DNA of 64,000 nucleotides. Origin: an uncultured Pelagibacteraceae bacterium. Its GTDB lineage: Bacteria > Pseudomonadota > Alphaproteobacteria > Pelagibacterales > Pelagibacteraceae. The position numbers were made by a program, and so were the translations under genes. Position 1 is the first letter of the stretch; each line of letters starts with the position of its first letter. The stretch lies in the NCBI GenBank assembly GCA_902581605.1, contig CACHPE010000003.1, forward strand, positions 1 to 64,000, given 5' to 3'. The notes below the pieces were generated by a model. It did not search any database. It was not told where the DNA came from and saw only the letters and a program-made list of their open reading frames with translations. Shown here piece by piece: positions 21,195 to 35,289 of this stretch.

Positions 21195-22873
21195 CATTTT
21201 TAAAAATAAATAATCTTAGTGTTGATTATCAAATGAGAAAAGAAACAGTTTACGCTGCTAAGAATGTAAATATTGAGGTTAACAAAGGAGAAATTTTAGG
21301 ATTAGTTGGGGAGTCTGGATCAGGAAAAAGTACAGTAGGAAACGCAATTATAAATTTAATAGATGAACCAGGCAAGGTATCGAGTGGCTCAGTTATTTTG
21401 GGTGATCTTAACATTCACAAAAATTCTGAGAGTATCGTTAAATATAGAGGAAATAAAATTGGATTGATATTTCAAGATCCTCAAACTTCACTTAACCCAA
21501 TTCTTACTGTGGGTGAGCAGTTAATTGAAACAATTCAAACTCATCTTAAATTAAGTAAAGAGGAAGCAAAAAATAAATCTATAAATCTATTGAAAGAGGT
21601 TGGCATAAAAGATGCAGAAACAAGATTTGATAATTATCCTCACCAATTCTCAGGTGGAATGAGACAGCGAGTAGTAATTTCTCTAGCTCTATGTTGTGAG
21701 CCAGAATTGTTAATTGCAGATGAGCCAACAACAGCATTAGATGTATCAATTCAATCTCAGATTTTAGAACTTATTAAAAAATTAACAAAAGAAAGAAATC
21801 TTGCAGTTATCTTAATTACTCATGATATGGGAGTTATAGCTGAGACTGCTGATCGTGTAGCGGTTATGAAAAATGGCAATTTAGTTGAAATTGGTGAAAC
21901 CAAAAAAATATTAACCAATCCACAAGAAAATTATACCAAAAGTTTAGTGAGCTCAGTTCCCCCAACTAACAAAAAAATTTCAAGATTTGTGATTGTGGAA
22001 AAAGAAAACAATAATAAAAAAGAAAATAATATCAAGATATTAAATAGATGGTCAAAGAAAGAAATTATAAAACAAGATTTAATTCAGATAAAAAATTTGA
22101 ATAAAAGTTTTGATGATAATTTTTTTACAGAAAATTCAAAAAATTCTGTAATGGCTGTTAATGATGTTTCATTTGAAATAAAAGAAGGCGAGTCTTTTGG
22201 CTTAGTAGGAGAAAGTGGGAGTGGAAAATCTACAATTGCTAAAATGATTGTAAATCTATTTAAACCAACATCTGGAGATATCTTCTTTGACAACGTTTGT
22301 ATAACAAAAATAAAACAGAGATCTGAATTAATGAAATTTAGAAAACAAATTCAAATGATATTTCAAGACCCTTATTCTTCACTAAATGGAAGATTAAAAG
22401 TAAAAGATATAATCGCAGAACCAATTTCACTTCACAATCCATCTATACGTACTTTAGATTTAAATAATTATATTTATGATTTGCTGGAGTCTGTAGAATT
22501 AAGTCAAAAATCTGCAGATCGATATCCACATGAATTTTCAGGAGGACAGAGGCAAAGAATATCAATCGCAAGAGCACTTGCCACACAACCAAGACTTTTA
22601 GTTTGTGATGAACCTACCTCTGCTTTGGATGTAAGTATACAAGCCCAAATATTAAATTTACTTAAAGATCTTCAAGAACAATTAAACTTAACAATATTGT
22701 TTATTAGTCATGACTTACCAGTTGTTAGACAAATGTGTGATAAAATTGGAGTTTTAAAAGATGGTAAATTGTGTGAGGTTTCAAATACTGAGGATTTATT
22801 TTTAAAACCCGACCATGAATATACAAAAGAGCTTTTACGGCTAATGCCTAAAATTGAGTCTATTTATAATTAA
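21191..22873 (+). CDS. Fused DppD-DppF dual-ATPase peptide ABC transporter protein
   Basis: Two Walker A motifs (GESGSGKST x2) and two signatures ([18 protein letters not shown]); start adjusted to ATG 21191. Confidence 0.93.
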   Translation: MTFLKINNLSVDYQMRKETVYAAKNVNIEVNKGEILGLVGESGSGKSTVGNAIINLIDEPGKVSSGSVILGDLNIHKNSESIVKYRGNKIGLIFQDPQTSLNPILTVGEQLIETIQTHLKLSKEEAKNKSINLLKEVGIKDAETRFDNYPHQFSGGMRQRVVISLALCCEPELLIADEPTTALDVSIQSQILELIKKLTKERNLAVILITHDMGVIAETADRVAVMKNGNLVEIGETKKILTNPQENYTKSLVSSVPPTNKKISRFVIVEKENNNKKENNIKILNRWSKKEIIKQDLIQIKNLNKSFDDNFFTENSKNSVMAVNDVSFEIKEGESFGLVGESGSGKSTIAKMIVNLFKPTSGDIFFDNVCITKIKQRSELMKFRKQIQMIFQDPYSSLNGRLKVKDIIAEPISLHNPSIRTLDLNNYIYDLLESVELSQKSADRYPHEFSGGQRQRISIARALATQPRLLVCDEPTSALDVSIQAQILNLLKDLQEQLNLTILFISHDLPVVRQMCDKIGVLKDGKLCEVSNTEDLFLKPDHEYTKELLRLMPKIESIYN

Positions 22874-22925
22874 TTCTTTGTAAGCCTAAAATGGTCTATT
22901 AAAATTGATTATTTAACTAATTATT

Positions 22926-22953
22926 TTGCAATCTCTCTCATAGATTGTATTAT
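22926..22953 (+). promoter_or_regulatory. Candidate leuA promoter (TTGCAA-16-TATTAT)
   Basis: Sigma70-like boxes upstream of ATG 22976. Confidence 0.35.
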
Positions 22954-22975
22954 AGATTTTCTAAAAATTTTAGTT

Positions 22976-25581
<2,606 letters not shown>

Positions 25582-25586
25582 GAAAA

Positions 25587-26435
25587 ATGGCTACTGGCAG
25601 AGATGATTTTGTAATTGCCATTAGGTCAGCTTTTTTAAAAAAAAAAGATAAGCAAAAATTTTCTTTACTAACTTTAATTGTTTTATCAATTTTTGTAATT
25701 GTTCTAAGTAATTTAAATTTTAAAGCAATACAATTTGTTAAATTATCAATTAATGAAGTAATTTATAGATCATCTCATATTGCATCAATCCCAGAAAATA
25801 AATTAAAAGAAGTAACATCAAAATTAAAATCACATATGGATTTATATGAAAGCCATCAGAAAGAATTAATTAAAATAGAAAATTCTGAACAACTTAAATT
25901 GCAAAATGAGTTTTTAACTGCAGAAAATGAAAAGCTTAGAGAGTTACTTGATGAAAGTATAAATTCACAAGAAATATTTGCCAGAGTTTTAATTGATAAA
26001 GACAGTCCATATTTAAAATCAGTAGTATTAAATAAAGGCACAAAAGATAAAGTAAAAATTGGAATGGCTGTTATTGATGATGTTTATCTAGTTGGCCAAA
26101 TAATTGAGGTAAATTTTACTAATTCAAGGGCATTACTATTATCTGATCTTAATAGTAAAATACCATCAGTATTAGAGCCAGATGATATACAGGCTGTAAT
26201 TTCTGGAACAGGAAGCGATTTTGGAAAAATTGAACATACTCAAGAAGAATTTAGAGAAGATTTTAAAAATAAAGAAATTTTTGCTTACACCTCAGGTCTT
26301 GGTGGTTTATTCAAACCTGGTATACCAATTGGAAAAATTAACAATATTTCAGAAGGAAAAATTAATTTTTTTTCTGATTTTACACAACTCAACTATGTAA
26401 AAATAGTTTCTTATAATATAGCTGGAGAAGAATAA
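25587..26435 (+). CDS. mreC: Rod shape-determining protein MreC
   Basis: N-terminal TM, coiled coil and MreC beta domain; synteny. Confidence 0.9.
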   Translation: MATGRDDFVIAIRSAFLKKKDKQKFSLLTLIVLSIFVIVLSNLNFKAIQFVKLSINEVIYRSSHIASIPENKLKEVTSKLKSHMDLYESHQKELIKIENSEQLKLQNEFLTAENEKLRELLDESINSQEIFARVLIDKDSPYLKSVVLNKGTKDKVKIGMAVIDDVYLVGQIIEVNFTNSRALLLSDLNSKIPSVLEPDDIQAVISGTGSDFGKIEHTQEEFREDFKNKEIFAYTSGLGGLFKPGIPIGKINNISEGKINFFSDFTQLNYVKIVSYNIAGEE

Positions 26436-26953
26436 TGTCATCGCTTAATAAAAGTCCTTTTTTAAAAATATTCTTATCCTATCTACCATTTATAATGTTA
26501 TTTTTTTCTGTATTTAATGAATTTGATTTCAATTACTTAAAGCTTGATTATTTTGCTTTTAATTTTGTTCATCTATTAATTTTCTTTTGGACTTTAAGAA
26601 ATCCTGACCAATTGGGTTATTTAGCAATTTTCTTTGCAGGTATAATTAACGATGTTGTAATTGGTATACCAATAGGAATTAGTAGTTTTTGTTACCTTAT
26701 TCTTTGCTCAGTAACAGCTTACATAAGAAACATTACTTTAACCCCAAACTTTATGAAGGACTGGATATCACTATTATTCACAATTTTATTAATTAATTCA
26801 ATTCAAGTAATTATTTTGGATTTAGTCTTTTTAATTAAAGTTGATTACACTAATTATTTAATTAATTCAGGTTTTACCTTTTTATTTTATCCAATATTTT
26901 TTTTATTTTTTAATTTTTTAAACCAGAGAATTTCATATCAAACAAATGATTAA
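26435..26953 (+). CDS. mreD: Rod shape-determining protein MreD
   Basis: Small polytopic membrane protein between mreC and PBP2. Confidence 0.85.
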   Translation: MSSLNKSPFLKIFLSYLPFIMLFFSVFNEFDFNYLKLDYFAFNFVHLLIFFWTLRNPDQLGYLAIFFAGIINDVVIGIPIGISSFCYLILCSVTAYIRNITLTPNFMKDWISLLFTILLINSIQVIILDLVFLIKVDYTNYLINSGFTFLFYPIFFLFFNFLNQRISYQTND

Positions 26954-28868
26954 ATCTAATTCAGGAATAAGAAAAACAGATGTAATTAATAGAAGAATGT
27001 TCATAATCGGAGCAGCAAAAGTAGTAGTTTTTGTTGGTATCGTTGCTCGTTTATTTTCTCTTCAAATAAACGAAAATAAAAAATATTTAACACTTTCAGA
27101 CAAGAATAGAATTAGAGAATGGAAACTCCCGCCTACCAGAGGAAACATTGTTGATTATTTTGGAAATGTAATTGCAGGTAATTTAAAAGTTTATCAATTA
27201 CATATAATTCCAGAGCAAGTTGAAAATTTTAATTATTTACTAGTTAGATTGAAAAATCTTTTAAATCTAAGTGATAAAAGAATTGCAAGGATACAAAAAT
27301 TAAAAGCAGAGCTAAAACCGTGGGACAGTATTATTGTTTCCGAAAATTTAAGTTGGAGTCAATTTGTAAAAATTAATAATTATTTATACGATCTTGTAGG
27401 TGTTAAACCTGTAATGACAATCTCCAGAAACTATCCATTTGACGATGTATACACTCATGTTCTTGGATATGTGAGTCAACCAAATGAACAAGAAATTTTA
27501 GAAAATGAAACCATCCAAGAAAGATTTGTACCAGGAATGAAAATTGGAAAACTGGGTTTAGAGAAAAGACTTGAAAATCATTTAATTGGAACAAATGCTA
27601 TTCAAAGATATGAAGTTAATGCTTACGGCAAAAGAATTAATCAACTCGAGCATCAAAAAGGTGAGCAAGGATCAAAAATACGTTTAACTGTAGATACAGA
27701 AATACAAAAAGCTTGTGGGAAATTGTTAAATGAAAAAGCAGGATCAATAAGCGTAATGGATATTTATACAGGAGATATTATTGCTATGTATTCATCCCCA
27801 TCTTATGATCCAAATTTATTTTTATTTGGTATAAGTCAAGACGAATGGCAATTAATTAGAAACAATCCCTTAAAACCGTTAATTAATAAAACTCTTTCAG
27901 GCTTATACTCGCCTGGATCAACTATAAAACCAATAGTTGCTCTCTCAGCTTTAGAAAACAACGTGATTGACACAAAGTTTAAAGTTAAATGCACAGGAAA
28001 GATGGAGTTGTACGGACAAACATTTCATTGTTGGAAGGAGAAGGGACACGGCTGGGTTAGTTTAAAAAATGCGATGAAGCAATCCTGTGATACTTATTTT
28101 TATCAAGTTGCAAGATTATTAGGTGTTGACCGATTGAATATTACAGCTGAAAATTTTGGTTTAGGTAAAAAAGTCCTTGGAGAATATTTTGATAATGAGA
28201 AAAAAGGACTATTCCCTAATACTAAATGGAAAAAAAATAATCTTGGTAAAGGCTGGGTATTAGGGGAGACATTAATAACAGGTATTGGTCAAGGCTATAC
28301 TCAAACAACTCCTTTACAGCTTTGTATGATGACTGCACAAATTGCAAATGGAGGATATGCAATAAAACCAAAAATAATTGTGGACAGCAATCCTATTTCT
28401 TATGAAGATGCAAAACAATCAATGGAAAGTGGGTTATTATTTGATACTGACTCTGAGGAATTATTGGACAAAAAATTATTTAAAAACCAAAAAAATATTA
28501 AGATTGTTCAAGAAGCAATGTTCGCTTCAACTAATGAAAGATTTGGAACTTCTTATAAATCAAGAATTGATGATCCCAAATATCAATTTGCAGGAAAAAC
28601 AGGAACAGCTCAAGTAAAGAGAATTAGCAAAAGAGAGAGGGAATTGGATTTAGAATTAGAACAAATACCATATAAAGATAGAGATCATGCTTTGTATGTT
28701 GCATATGGCCCATATGTTAACCCAAGATATGCACTTAGTATAATTGTTGAGCATGGTGGTTCGGGAAGTAAGGCGGCAGCACCCATTGCAAAAAAATTAT
28801 TTAAGTTAATTGTTGATAGACATGAATTGAGAAATAAACAATCAAATTTTGAGAGGATTACAATTTAA
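26946..28868 (+). CDS. mrdA: Penicillin-binding protein 2
   Basis: PPTRGNIVDYFG, YSPGSTIKP, GKTGTAQ transpeptidase motifs. Confidence 0.95.
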   Translation: MIKSNSGIRKTDVINRRMFIIGAAKVVVFVGIVARLFSLQINENKKYLTLSDKNRIREWKLPPTRGNIVDYFGNVIAGNLKVYQLHIIPEQVENFNYLLVRLKNLLNLSDKRIARIQKLKAELKPWDSIIVSENLSWSQFVKINNYLYDLVGVKPVMTISRNYPFDDVYTHVLGYVSQPNEQEILENETIQERFVPGMKIGKLGLEKRLENHLIGTNAIQRYEVNAYGKRINQLEHQKGEQGSKIRLTVDTEIQKACGKLLNEKAGSISVMDIYTGDIIAMYSSPSYDPNLFLFGISQDEWQLIRNNPLKPLINKTLSGLYSPGSTIKPIVALSALENNVIDTKFKVKCTGKMELYGQTFHCWKEKGHGWVSLKNAMKQSCDTYFYQVARLLGVDRLNITAENFGLGKKVLGEYFDNEKKGLFPNTKWKKNNLGKGWVLGETLITGIGQGYTQTTPLQLCMMTAQIANGGYAIKPKIIVDSNPISYEDAKQSMESGLLFDTDSEELLDKKLFKNQKNIKIVQEAMFASTNERFGTSYKSRIDDPKYQFAGKTGTAQVKRISKRERELDLELEQIPYKDRDHALYVAYGPYVNPRYALSIIVEHGGSGSKAAAPIAKKLFKLIVDRHELRNKQSNFERITI

Positions 28869-29993
28869 ATGTTTCAGCATGATAGATTGAGTAATGAGAT
28901 TACATTACTTCAAAAAATAAAAAGCTTAGACTATATATTATTGATTTCTGTTATTCTTCTTTCTGCATTAAGTGTTTTAGTTATGTATTCTACAGATGGA
29001 GGTGAAATACTTTTTCATACCAAAAATCATTTAGTAAAGCTTACAGTTTTTTTTCCTTTAATGATTTTAATAGCTTTCTTTAATATAAAATTTTGGCATA
29101 ACTTTTCTTATATAATCTACATTATAGTAATGCTTCTTTTAATTTATGTTTCCTTTTTTGGAATTAAGTCATCTGGATCACAAAGATGGATGGATCTATA
29201 TTTGTTTGTGCTGCAACCATCAGAACTAATGAAGGTTGCAATCATAATGTGTTTAGCGAAATATTATCATAGATTAAAAATAGAAAATGTTAATTCATTT
29301 ACTAGCATAACTATTGTGTTATCGATAATAATAATACCAATTATTTTTGTTATTGCTCAACCCGATCTTGGCACTTCAATATTAATTGCTTTGAGTGGAC
29401 TAATTATTTTGTGGTTAGGAGGTATGAAAATAAAATATTTTATTTACTCATTTATTACTTTCTTAATTTCCCTTCCATTTATAATCTCATTCCTTAAGCC
29501 TTACCAAAAATTGAGAATATTAACTTTTTTAGATCCAGATAGAGACCCATTGGGCGCTGGATACCAAATTATACAGTCAAAAATAGCTATTGGCTCTGGT
29601 GGCCTTAATGGAAAAGGTTTTTTAAAAGGAACCCAAAGTTATTTAGATTTTTTACCTGAAAAACATACAGATTTTATATTTACTTTATTTTCAGAAGAGT
29701 TTGGTTTTATAGGCTCAGTTGGTCTTTTGATATTATACTCAATAATAATTTTTAGAATAGTAAGAATAGGAGCAATTTCGAGAAGTAATTTTGCTAGACT
29801 TTTTTGTTTTGGTTATGCTTTTGCAATATTTATTTATATTGTAGTAAACTTATCTATGGTTTTGGGTCTGCTACCTATAGTTGGTTCTCCTTTACCCGTC
29901 ATGTCCTATGGAGGTTCTTCAATGTTAGCCACTATGATTGGATTTGGTATCGTATTGAGTGCAAAAATTAATCATAAACAAATGATTGCATAA
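28869..29993 (+). CDS. rodA: Rod shape-determining protein RodA (SEDS)
   Basis: QPSELMK, AQPDLGTS, PVMSYGGSSML motifs. Confidence 0.95.
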   Translation: MFQHDRLSNEITLLQKIKSLDYILLISVILLSALSVLVMYSTDGGEILFHTKNHLVKLTVFFPLMILIAFFNIKFWHNFSYIIYIIVMLLLIYVSFFGIKSSGSQRWMDLYLFVLQPSELMKVAIIMCLAKYYHRLKIENVNSFTSITIVLSIIIIPIIFVIAQPDLGTSILIALSGLIILWLGGMKIKYFIYSFITFLISLPFIISFLKPYQKLRILTFLDPDRDPLGAGYQIIQSKIAIGSGGLNGKGFLKGTQSYLDFLPEKHTDFIFTLFSEEFGFIGSVGLLILYSIIIFRIVRIGAISRSNFARLFCFGYAFAIFIYIVVNLSMVLGLLPIVGSPLPVMSYGGSSMLATMIGFGIVLSAKINHKQMIA

Positions 29994-30036
29994 TTTGTCA
30001 CTCTCTTAATTTAATTTTTAATTGTATAACAATTTT

Positions 30037-31278
30037 ATGAATAAAAATATTAAAGTGGGAATAATTGGAGCAGGAATTCAAGGTGTATCTAATGCTTTGT
30101 TTCTTCAAAAAAGAGGTTTCGATGTTACTATCTTTGATAGAGATAACCCAGGAAGCCAAGCCGCCTCCTATGGTAATGCAGGTCACTTTTCGCCATATGC
30201 ATCTCTTTCTTTAAATAGAATCGATGTTTTAGCGGATGTCCCAGCTATGTTACTCACTTCTACAGGTCCACTTGCCTTAAAATGGAACTACGTTCCTAAA
30301 ATGATTCCTTGGTTTTTTAAGTTTATGATGAATACTTCTAAAACTAAGATGATGCATACTGCTAAAAATATGCACCAAATTTTAGATTTAGCTTTACCAG
30401 CTTATGATGAATTGTTCGAGGAAATTGATTTGGATGGCTTAGTTGAAAACAAAGGTATTCTTTATATATGGAATGATAAAGATTTAAAAAGCAGAGAATT
30501 AGAAATTAGAGTAAGGGAAGAATTAGGAGTTAAACAACAATTAGTAAATAAAGCTGAGATACATGATCTTGAACCACATATTAAACCATTTTACCATGCA
30601 GGCGTTTATTATCCTTATGCAAGACATGCAAGAAATCCAAAAAGAATTCTTTTAAAATTATTTGACTTATTTTTGAATAAAGGTGGAAAATTTAACAAAG
30701 TAAATATTAAGGACATTAGTTTTGATGAAGAAAAACCAGTTTTTAAAACTGAAACTCAGAGTTATATTTTTGATAAAGTAGTAATAGCTTGTGGTGCTTT
30801 TTCAAAAAAATTAACTGATAATCTTGGTGAAAAAATACCTCTAGATACAGAGCGTGGATATCATGTTCATTTTAAAAATTGTGATCATTTATTAACTAGA
30901 CCTGTAATATTTTCCAACCGCGGATTTGGAATTACACCGATGGAACAAGGTTTAAGAGTTGTTGGAACTGTAGAATTTGGTGGATTAGATAATCCATTAT
31001 CTAAATCAAGAGTTAAAAATTTGATAAATAATGCAAAATATATGCTTGGTGATTTACCTGAGCATGAGGATGAGTGGTTAGGATTTAGACCAACTTTACC
31101 AGATTTTTTGCCAGTTATGGGACCATCAAAAAATCACAAAAATATTTATTATTGTTTTGGGCATCATCATTTGGGATGGACTTTAGGTCCAATTTCTGGA
31201 AAGATTGTTTCAGGGATGATAGCGAACGAAAATACAAATTTAGATTTAAAACCTTATAGTTCGCTTAGATTTAGTTAA
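30037..31278 (+). CDS. D-amino-acid dehydrogenase-like FAD oxidoreductase
   Basis: GAGIQGVSNALFLQKRGFDVTIFDRDNPG, C-terminal GHHHLGWTLGPISGK; start may be ATG 30037 or 30022. Confidence 0.85.
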   Translation: MNKNIKVGIIGAGIQGVSNALFLQKRGFDVTIFDRDNPGSQAASYGNAGHFSPYASLSLNRIDVLADVPAMLLTSTGPLALKWNYVPKMIPWFFKFMMNTSKTKMMHTAKNMHQILDLALPAYDELFEEIDLDGLVENKGILYIWNDKDLKSRELEIRVREELGVKQQLVNKAEIHDLEPHIKPFYHAGVYYPYARHARNPKRILLKLFDLFLNKGGKFNKVNIKDISFDEEKPVFKTETQSYIFDKVVIACGAFSKKLTDNLGEKIPLDTERGYHVHFKNCDHLLTRPVIFSNRGFGITPMEQGLRVVGTVEFGGLDNPLSKSRVKNLINNAKYMLGDLPEHEDEWLGFRPTLPDFLPVMGPSKNHKNIYYCFGHHHLGWTLGPISGKIVSGMIANENTNLDLKPYSSLRFS

Positions 31279-32181
31279 GTGACTAAAGATAATAATTTTT
31301 TAGCTTATTTATATCTTTTTTTAACTGTAACTTTCTGGGCAGGAAATTTTGTAGTAGGTAAACTTGCAAGTTTTTATGAAGTTCCACCTTTTTCACTTAA
31401 TTTTTACCGATGGCTTTTTGCTTGGTTGATTTTAGCACCTTTTACAATTCCTGAAATATTAGAGAAAAGAAACTATATAATTAAAAACTACAAGCTTTTC
31501 ATTGTTTTGGGAGTCACAAGTATTACAGTATTTAATTCAATTGTTTACTATTCATTAAATTTTACTCAGGTGATTAGTGGAGTTTTAATGATTTCCACTA
31601 TACCTGTGATGATCATGTTGTTTTCATCAATTTTAAAAATTGAAAAGACAAATTTTTTTCAAATTATAGGGGTAGTATTCTCTTTTGCAGGTGTAATTAT
31701 GATTATAACAAAAGCAAATATAGATATATTGAAAAATTTAGATTTTAACAAAGGGGACATAACCATGGTTATAGCAATGTTCTCATGGGCTTTATATTCT
31801 ACATTGTTAAAAGGAAAAAAATATGAATTAACTCAGATATCGTTACTTCAAGTAGTAATTACTTTTGGTTTAATATTTTTGATACCAGTTTATTTTATTG
31901 AATATCAAATTGGATTTAGAATTAATTTGGAATTACCTTTTATTTTAATTTTATCTTATGTGGTTTTGTTTCCAGGTTTGGCATCTTTTATTTTATGGAT
32001 AAAAGGAATATCTATGATTGGTGCTAATCGTTCTGGTGTTTTTTTACACCTAATGCCAATTTTGAGCGCAATAATGGCGATGATTTTTTTTGGTGAAAAA
32101 TTCATGTTTTATCATATTTTAGGGGCTTGTTTTATTATTACAGGAATATTGTTATCAAATAAGAAAGTTAAAAATGCTTAA
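31279..32181 (+). CDS. EamA/DMT-family transporter (GTG start)
   Basis: Ten-TM EamA repeat pattern. Confidence 0.85.
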   Translation: MTKDNNFLAYLYLFLTVTFWAGNFVVGKLASFYEVPPFSLNFYRWLFAWLILAPFTIPEILEKRNYIIKNYKLFIVLGVTSITVFNSIVYYSLNFTQVISGVLMISTIPVMIMLFSSILKIEKTNFFQIIGVVFSFAGVIMIITKANIDILKNLDFNKGDITMVIAMFSWALYSTLLKGKKYELTQISLLQVVITFGLIFLIPVYFIEYQIGFRINLELPFILILSYVVLFPGLASFILWIKGISMIGANRSGVFLHLMPILSAIMAMIFFGEKFMFYHILGACFIITGILLSNKKVKNA

Positions 32182-33124
32182 AGTTGCTATATTAGATGAT
32201 TATCAAAATGTTGCTCAACAATTTGTAGATTTAGAAAAACTATCTGGAAAATATGAATTTAAGATTTTCAGCGAACCTTTTTTAGATGAAGCAGATGCAA
32301 TTGATCAGTTAGCTAATTTTGAGGCTTTACTAATAATGAGAGAAAGAACTTCAATTACAAAAAATTTAATTGATAATTTAAATCATTTAAAATTTGTAAT
32401 CACAAGTGGATTAAGGAACAAATCTATCGATTTGGAGGCAGCAAAAAAAAGAAAAATTATAGTTTGTGGTACAGATATAAATTTAAATCCAACACCTGAA
32501 TTAACTTGGGCACTAATTCTTGGTTTAGCTAGAAATTTTAAAGAAGAGTTTGATAATATGTATCAAGGGTATTGGCAAACTACAATTGGAATAGAATTGA
32601 AAGGAAAAATACTAGGTTTGATTGGTCTAGGTAGAGTAGGTACAGAAGTTGCAAAAATTGGAAAAGCCTTTGGAATGCAAGTAATGGCCTGGAGTGAAAA
32701 CTTAAACTTAGACAAGTGTAAAGAATTAGATGTGCTTCCTTGTAACAAAGATGACTTAATTACAAATTCTGATGTACTTTCAATTCATGTTCAAGGAGGA
32801 GAAAGATACAAAGATTGTATTACTATAAAAGAATTTGATAAAATGAAAAAAACAGCTTTTTTAATTAATACTTCAAGAGGACCTATTGTGAATGAGGATG
32901 ACTTAATTATTGCATTATCAACTAATGTAATTGCAGGAGCAGGAATAGATGTTTATGACAAAGAACCTTTACCAGAGAATAACAAACTTAGATTTTTACC
33001 TAATGCACTGCTTACTCCTCACATAGGTTATGTAACAGCTGAAAATTATAGCATTTTTTATAACCAAATGATTGAAGGACTAGAGGCTTGTGTAAATGGA
33101 AAGCCTATCAGAGTTCTAGAGTAA
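32174..33124 (+). CDS. D-2-hydroxyacid dehydrogenase family protein
   Basis: GLGRVGTEVAKIGKAFGM, NTSRGPIVNEDDLI, DVYDKEPLP. Confidence 0.9.
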   Translation: MLKVAILDDYQNVAQQFVDLEKLSGKYEFKIFSEPFLDEADAIDQLANFEALLIMRERTSITKNLIDNLNHLKFVITSGLRNKSIDLEAAKKRKIIVCGTDINLNPTPELTWALILGLARNFKEEFDNMYQGYWQTTIGIELKGKILGLIGLGRVGTEVAKIGKAFGMQVMAWSENLNLDKCKELDVLPCNKDDLITNSDVLSIHVQGGERYKDCITIKEFDKMKKTAFLINTSRGPIVNEDDLIIALSTNVIAGAGIDVYDKEPLPENNKLRFLPNALLTPHIGYVTAENYSIFYNQMIEGLEACVNGKPIRVLE

Positions 33125-33126
33125 AA

Positions 33127-34026
33127 ATGGAGCTTCCTATTGTTAATCACGAGGATTATTTTGCTAAAATTGGTGATGATCATAAGTTTCCAATTGATAA
33201 ATTTGGAGAGTTAGCAAACTACTTAATTCAAAACAAAATAGTAAGTAAATTTCATAAACCTTCAGCCTGTTCATTTGAAACATTAAGCTACGCACATTCC
33301 AAAAATTACATATTAGATATTAAAAATAAAACTTTAAGTAAAGAGGGAGTAAAAAAAATAGGTTTTCCACTTGTAGATAGTGTTGTGCAAAGATCATTAG
33401 TTGCTACAGGTGGTACAGTACTAGCATCTAAACTTGCAATAAATTATGGAATATCCTGTAATACTGCTGGAGGCAGTCATCATGCAAATTACGATGGTGG
33501 GGCTGGATACTGTGTATTCAATGATGTTGCAGTTGCATCACATTATTTACTCAACAGAGGTCTTGCCAATAAAATACTAATTGTTGACTTAGATGTTCAT
33601 CAAGGAAATGGGAATTCAGAAATTTTTAAAGATAATAGAAGCGTTTTTACTTTTAGTATGCATTCCAAAACTAACTATCCTGCTAAAAAATCAAATAGTG
33701 ATTTAGATATAGAGCTTGAGGACGATTTAGAGGATGATTCTTACATTAAAACACTAAAACATTACTTAAGAAAGTTAAATCAAGAAAATTTTGATTTTGT
33801 TTTTTATATAGCTGGTGTCGATATTCATTTTAATGACAGATTAGGTAAATTAAAAATTTCTGATGAAGGTATTAAATTGAGAGACGAGCTAGTAGTAGAA
33901 AACTTTTTTTCTAGAAGAATACCATTTTGCGGAGTTTTAGGTGGAGGCTATAACAAGGATTTTAAAAAACTTGTTGAATTACATTCAATCTTGCATCAAT
34001 CTTGTGCTAAATATTTAGGATCATGA
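33127..34026 (+). CDS. Histone deacetylase superfamily protein
   Basis: GGSHHANYDGGAGYCVFNDVAVA, LIVDLDVHQGNGNSEIF; start adjusted to 33127. Confidence 0.9.
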   Translation: MELPIVNHEDYFAKIGDDHKFPIDKFGELANYLIQNKIVSKFHKPSACSFETLSYAHSKNYILDIKNKTLSKEGVKKIGFPLVDSVVQRSLVATGGTVLASKLAINYGISCNTAGGSHHANYDGGAGYCVFNDVAVASHYLLNRGLANKILIVDLDVHQGNGNSEIFKDNRSVFTFSMHSKTNYPAKKSNSDLDIELEDDLEDDSYIKTLKHYLRKLNQENFDFVFYIAGVDIHFNDRLGKLKISDEGIKLRDELVVENFFSRRIPFCGVLGGGYNKDFKKLVELHSILHQSCAKYLGS

Positions 34027-34397
34027 CAAAAAAAATAAATCCAAATTTAACAGCTGAGCAAAAATTAATTTTATTTGAGGAGGGGACCGAGCGTGCAGGT
34101 TCGAGTGAACTTAATAATGAAAAAAGAGAAGGAAGTTTTCATTGTGCAAATTGTGATGAAAAATTATTTGATTCAAAAACAAAATATGAGAGTGGGTCAG
34201 GCTGGCCTTCTTTTTATGAGTCTTTGCCTGATGTATTTGAAACCAAAACAGATCACCATATAGGATATGCAAGAACTGAATACCATTGTAAAAATTGTGG
34301 AGGACATCACGGTCATATATTTGATGATGGACCTAAACCTACAGGAAAAAGATTTTGTAATAATGGCGTTTGTTTAGTATTCAAACCAAAAATTTAA
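34023..34397 (+). CDS. msrB: Peptide-methionine (R)-S-oxide reductase
   Basis: CxxC pairs, YESGSGWPSFYE, CNNGVCLVF. Confidence 0.95.
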   Translation: MTKKINPNLTAEQKLILFEEGTERAGSSELNNEKREGSFHCANCDEKLFDSKTKYESGSGWPSFYESLPDVFETKTDHHIGYARTEYHCKNCGGHHGHIFDDGPKPTGKRFCNNGVCLVFKPKI

Positions 34398-34440
34398 ATG
34401 TATTTATTGTAAGTAAAATAAATTAAATTATAATAAATTA

Positions 34441-35289
34441 ATGAAAAAATTTTTGTATTCGATCATAATTATATATTCTCTGATTATAAATGTATATGCG
34501 GATGTTTCAGATAAAATTTCTGCCAAAGTAAATGATTATTTTTCTAATTTAATTCCAGGCAATGGGATTACAGAAGTAAGTATAGATTTAAGAGAAAATA
34601 ATAGTCCAGATTTCAGTATTCTTGCTGTAAGAGAATTAGAAAAATCTTTAACAGGAAATATTTTCACTCAATTTTCTTTGTTTAATACTGAGCAAAATGA
34701 TGATGATAGAGTTGTTGGTAATTTAGGGTTTGGGAAAAGAAATCTTAGCGATGATAAACTAATGTTAACAGGCTCTAATATTTTCTTTGATTATGATAGT
34801 CACGGAAATATAAGAACCAGTTTAGGAGTAGAGGCAAGAAACGCAGTTTTAGAATTTTATGGAAATTACTACAAAGGTTTAGGAGATGGACCTGATGAAA
34901 AAGTACTAGATGGATATGATTTAAGACTTGAGTCTCAAATTCCCTACCTACATTGGGCAGATATATTTTACAATACTTACAAATGGAAAGGTGTAGACAG
35001 AGAAGATGTTGAAGGGGCTAAAATGGGTTCAGAAATACAGTTCACACCAAATATAAATTTAGAAATTGCTTACGATGATAAAAAGAAAAGAGGTATTGAG
35101 GATGAATGGTATGCTAGAATAATGTTTATGCACCCCCCAAAAGAAGGACCAAGTGCAAAAGATGGGATTGCAAACATAGCATGGAAAGAAAACAAAGACA
35201 TGTCAGGCGAGCTTTTGTCGAAAGTTAAAAGAAATAATAAAATTATGATTGAGTTTAAAGGATCAGCAACGATATCGAGAACAGATTAA
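34441..35289 (+). CDS. Inverse-autotransporter (intimin/invasin-type) beta-barrel domain protein without passenger
   Basis: GFGKRNLSDDKLMLTGSNIFFDYDSHGNIRTSLGVEARNAVLEFYGNYYKGL...GYDLRLESQIPYL and LLSKVKRNNKIMIE resemble the IAT_beta consensus; signal peptide; ends right after the barrel. Confidence 0.7.
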   Translation: MKKFLYSIIIIYSLIINVYADVSDKISAKVNDYFSNLIPGNGITEVSIDLRENNSPDFSILAVRELEKSLTGNIFTQFSLFNTEQNDDDRVVGNLGFGKRNLSDDKLMLTGSNIFFDYDSHGNIRTSLGVEARNAVLEFYGNYYKGLGDGPDEKVLDGYDLRLESQIPYLHWADIFYNTYKWKGVDREDVEGAKMGSEIQFTPNINLEIAYDDKKKRGIEDEWYARIMFMHPPKEGPSAKDGIANIAWKENKDMSGELLSKVKRNNKIMIEFKGSATISRTD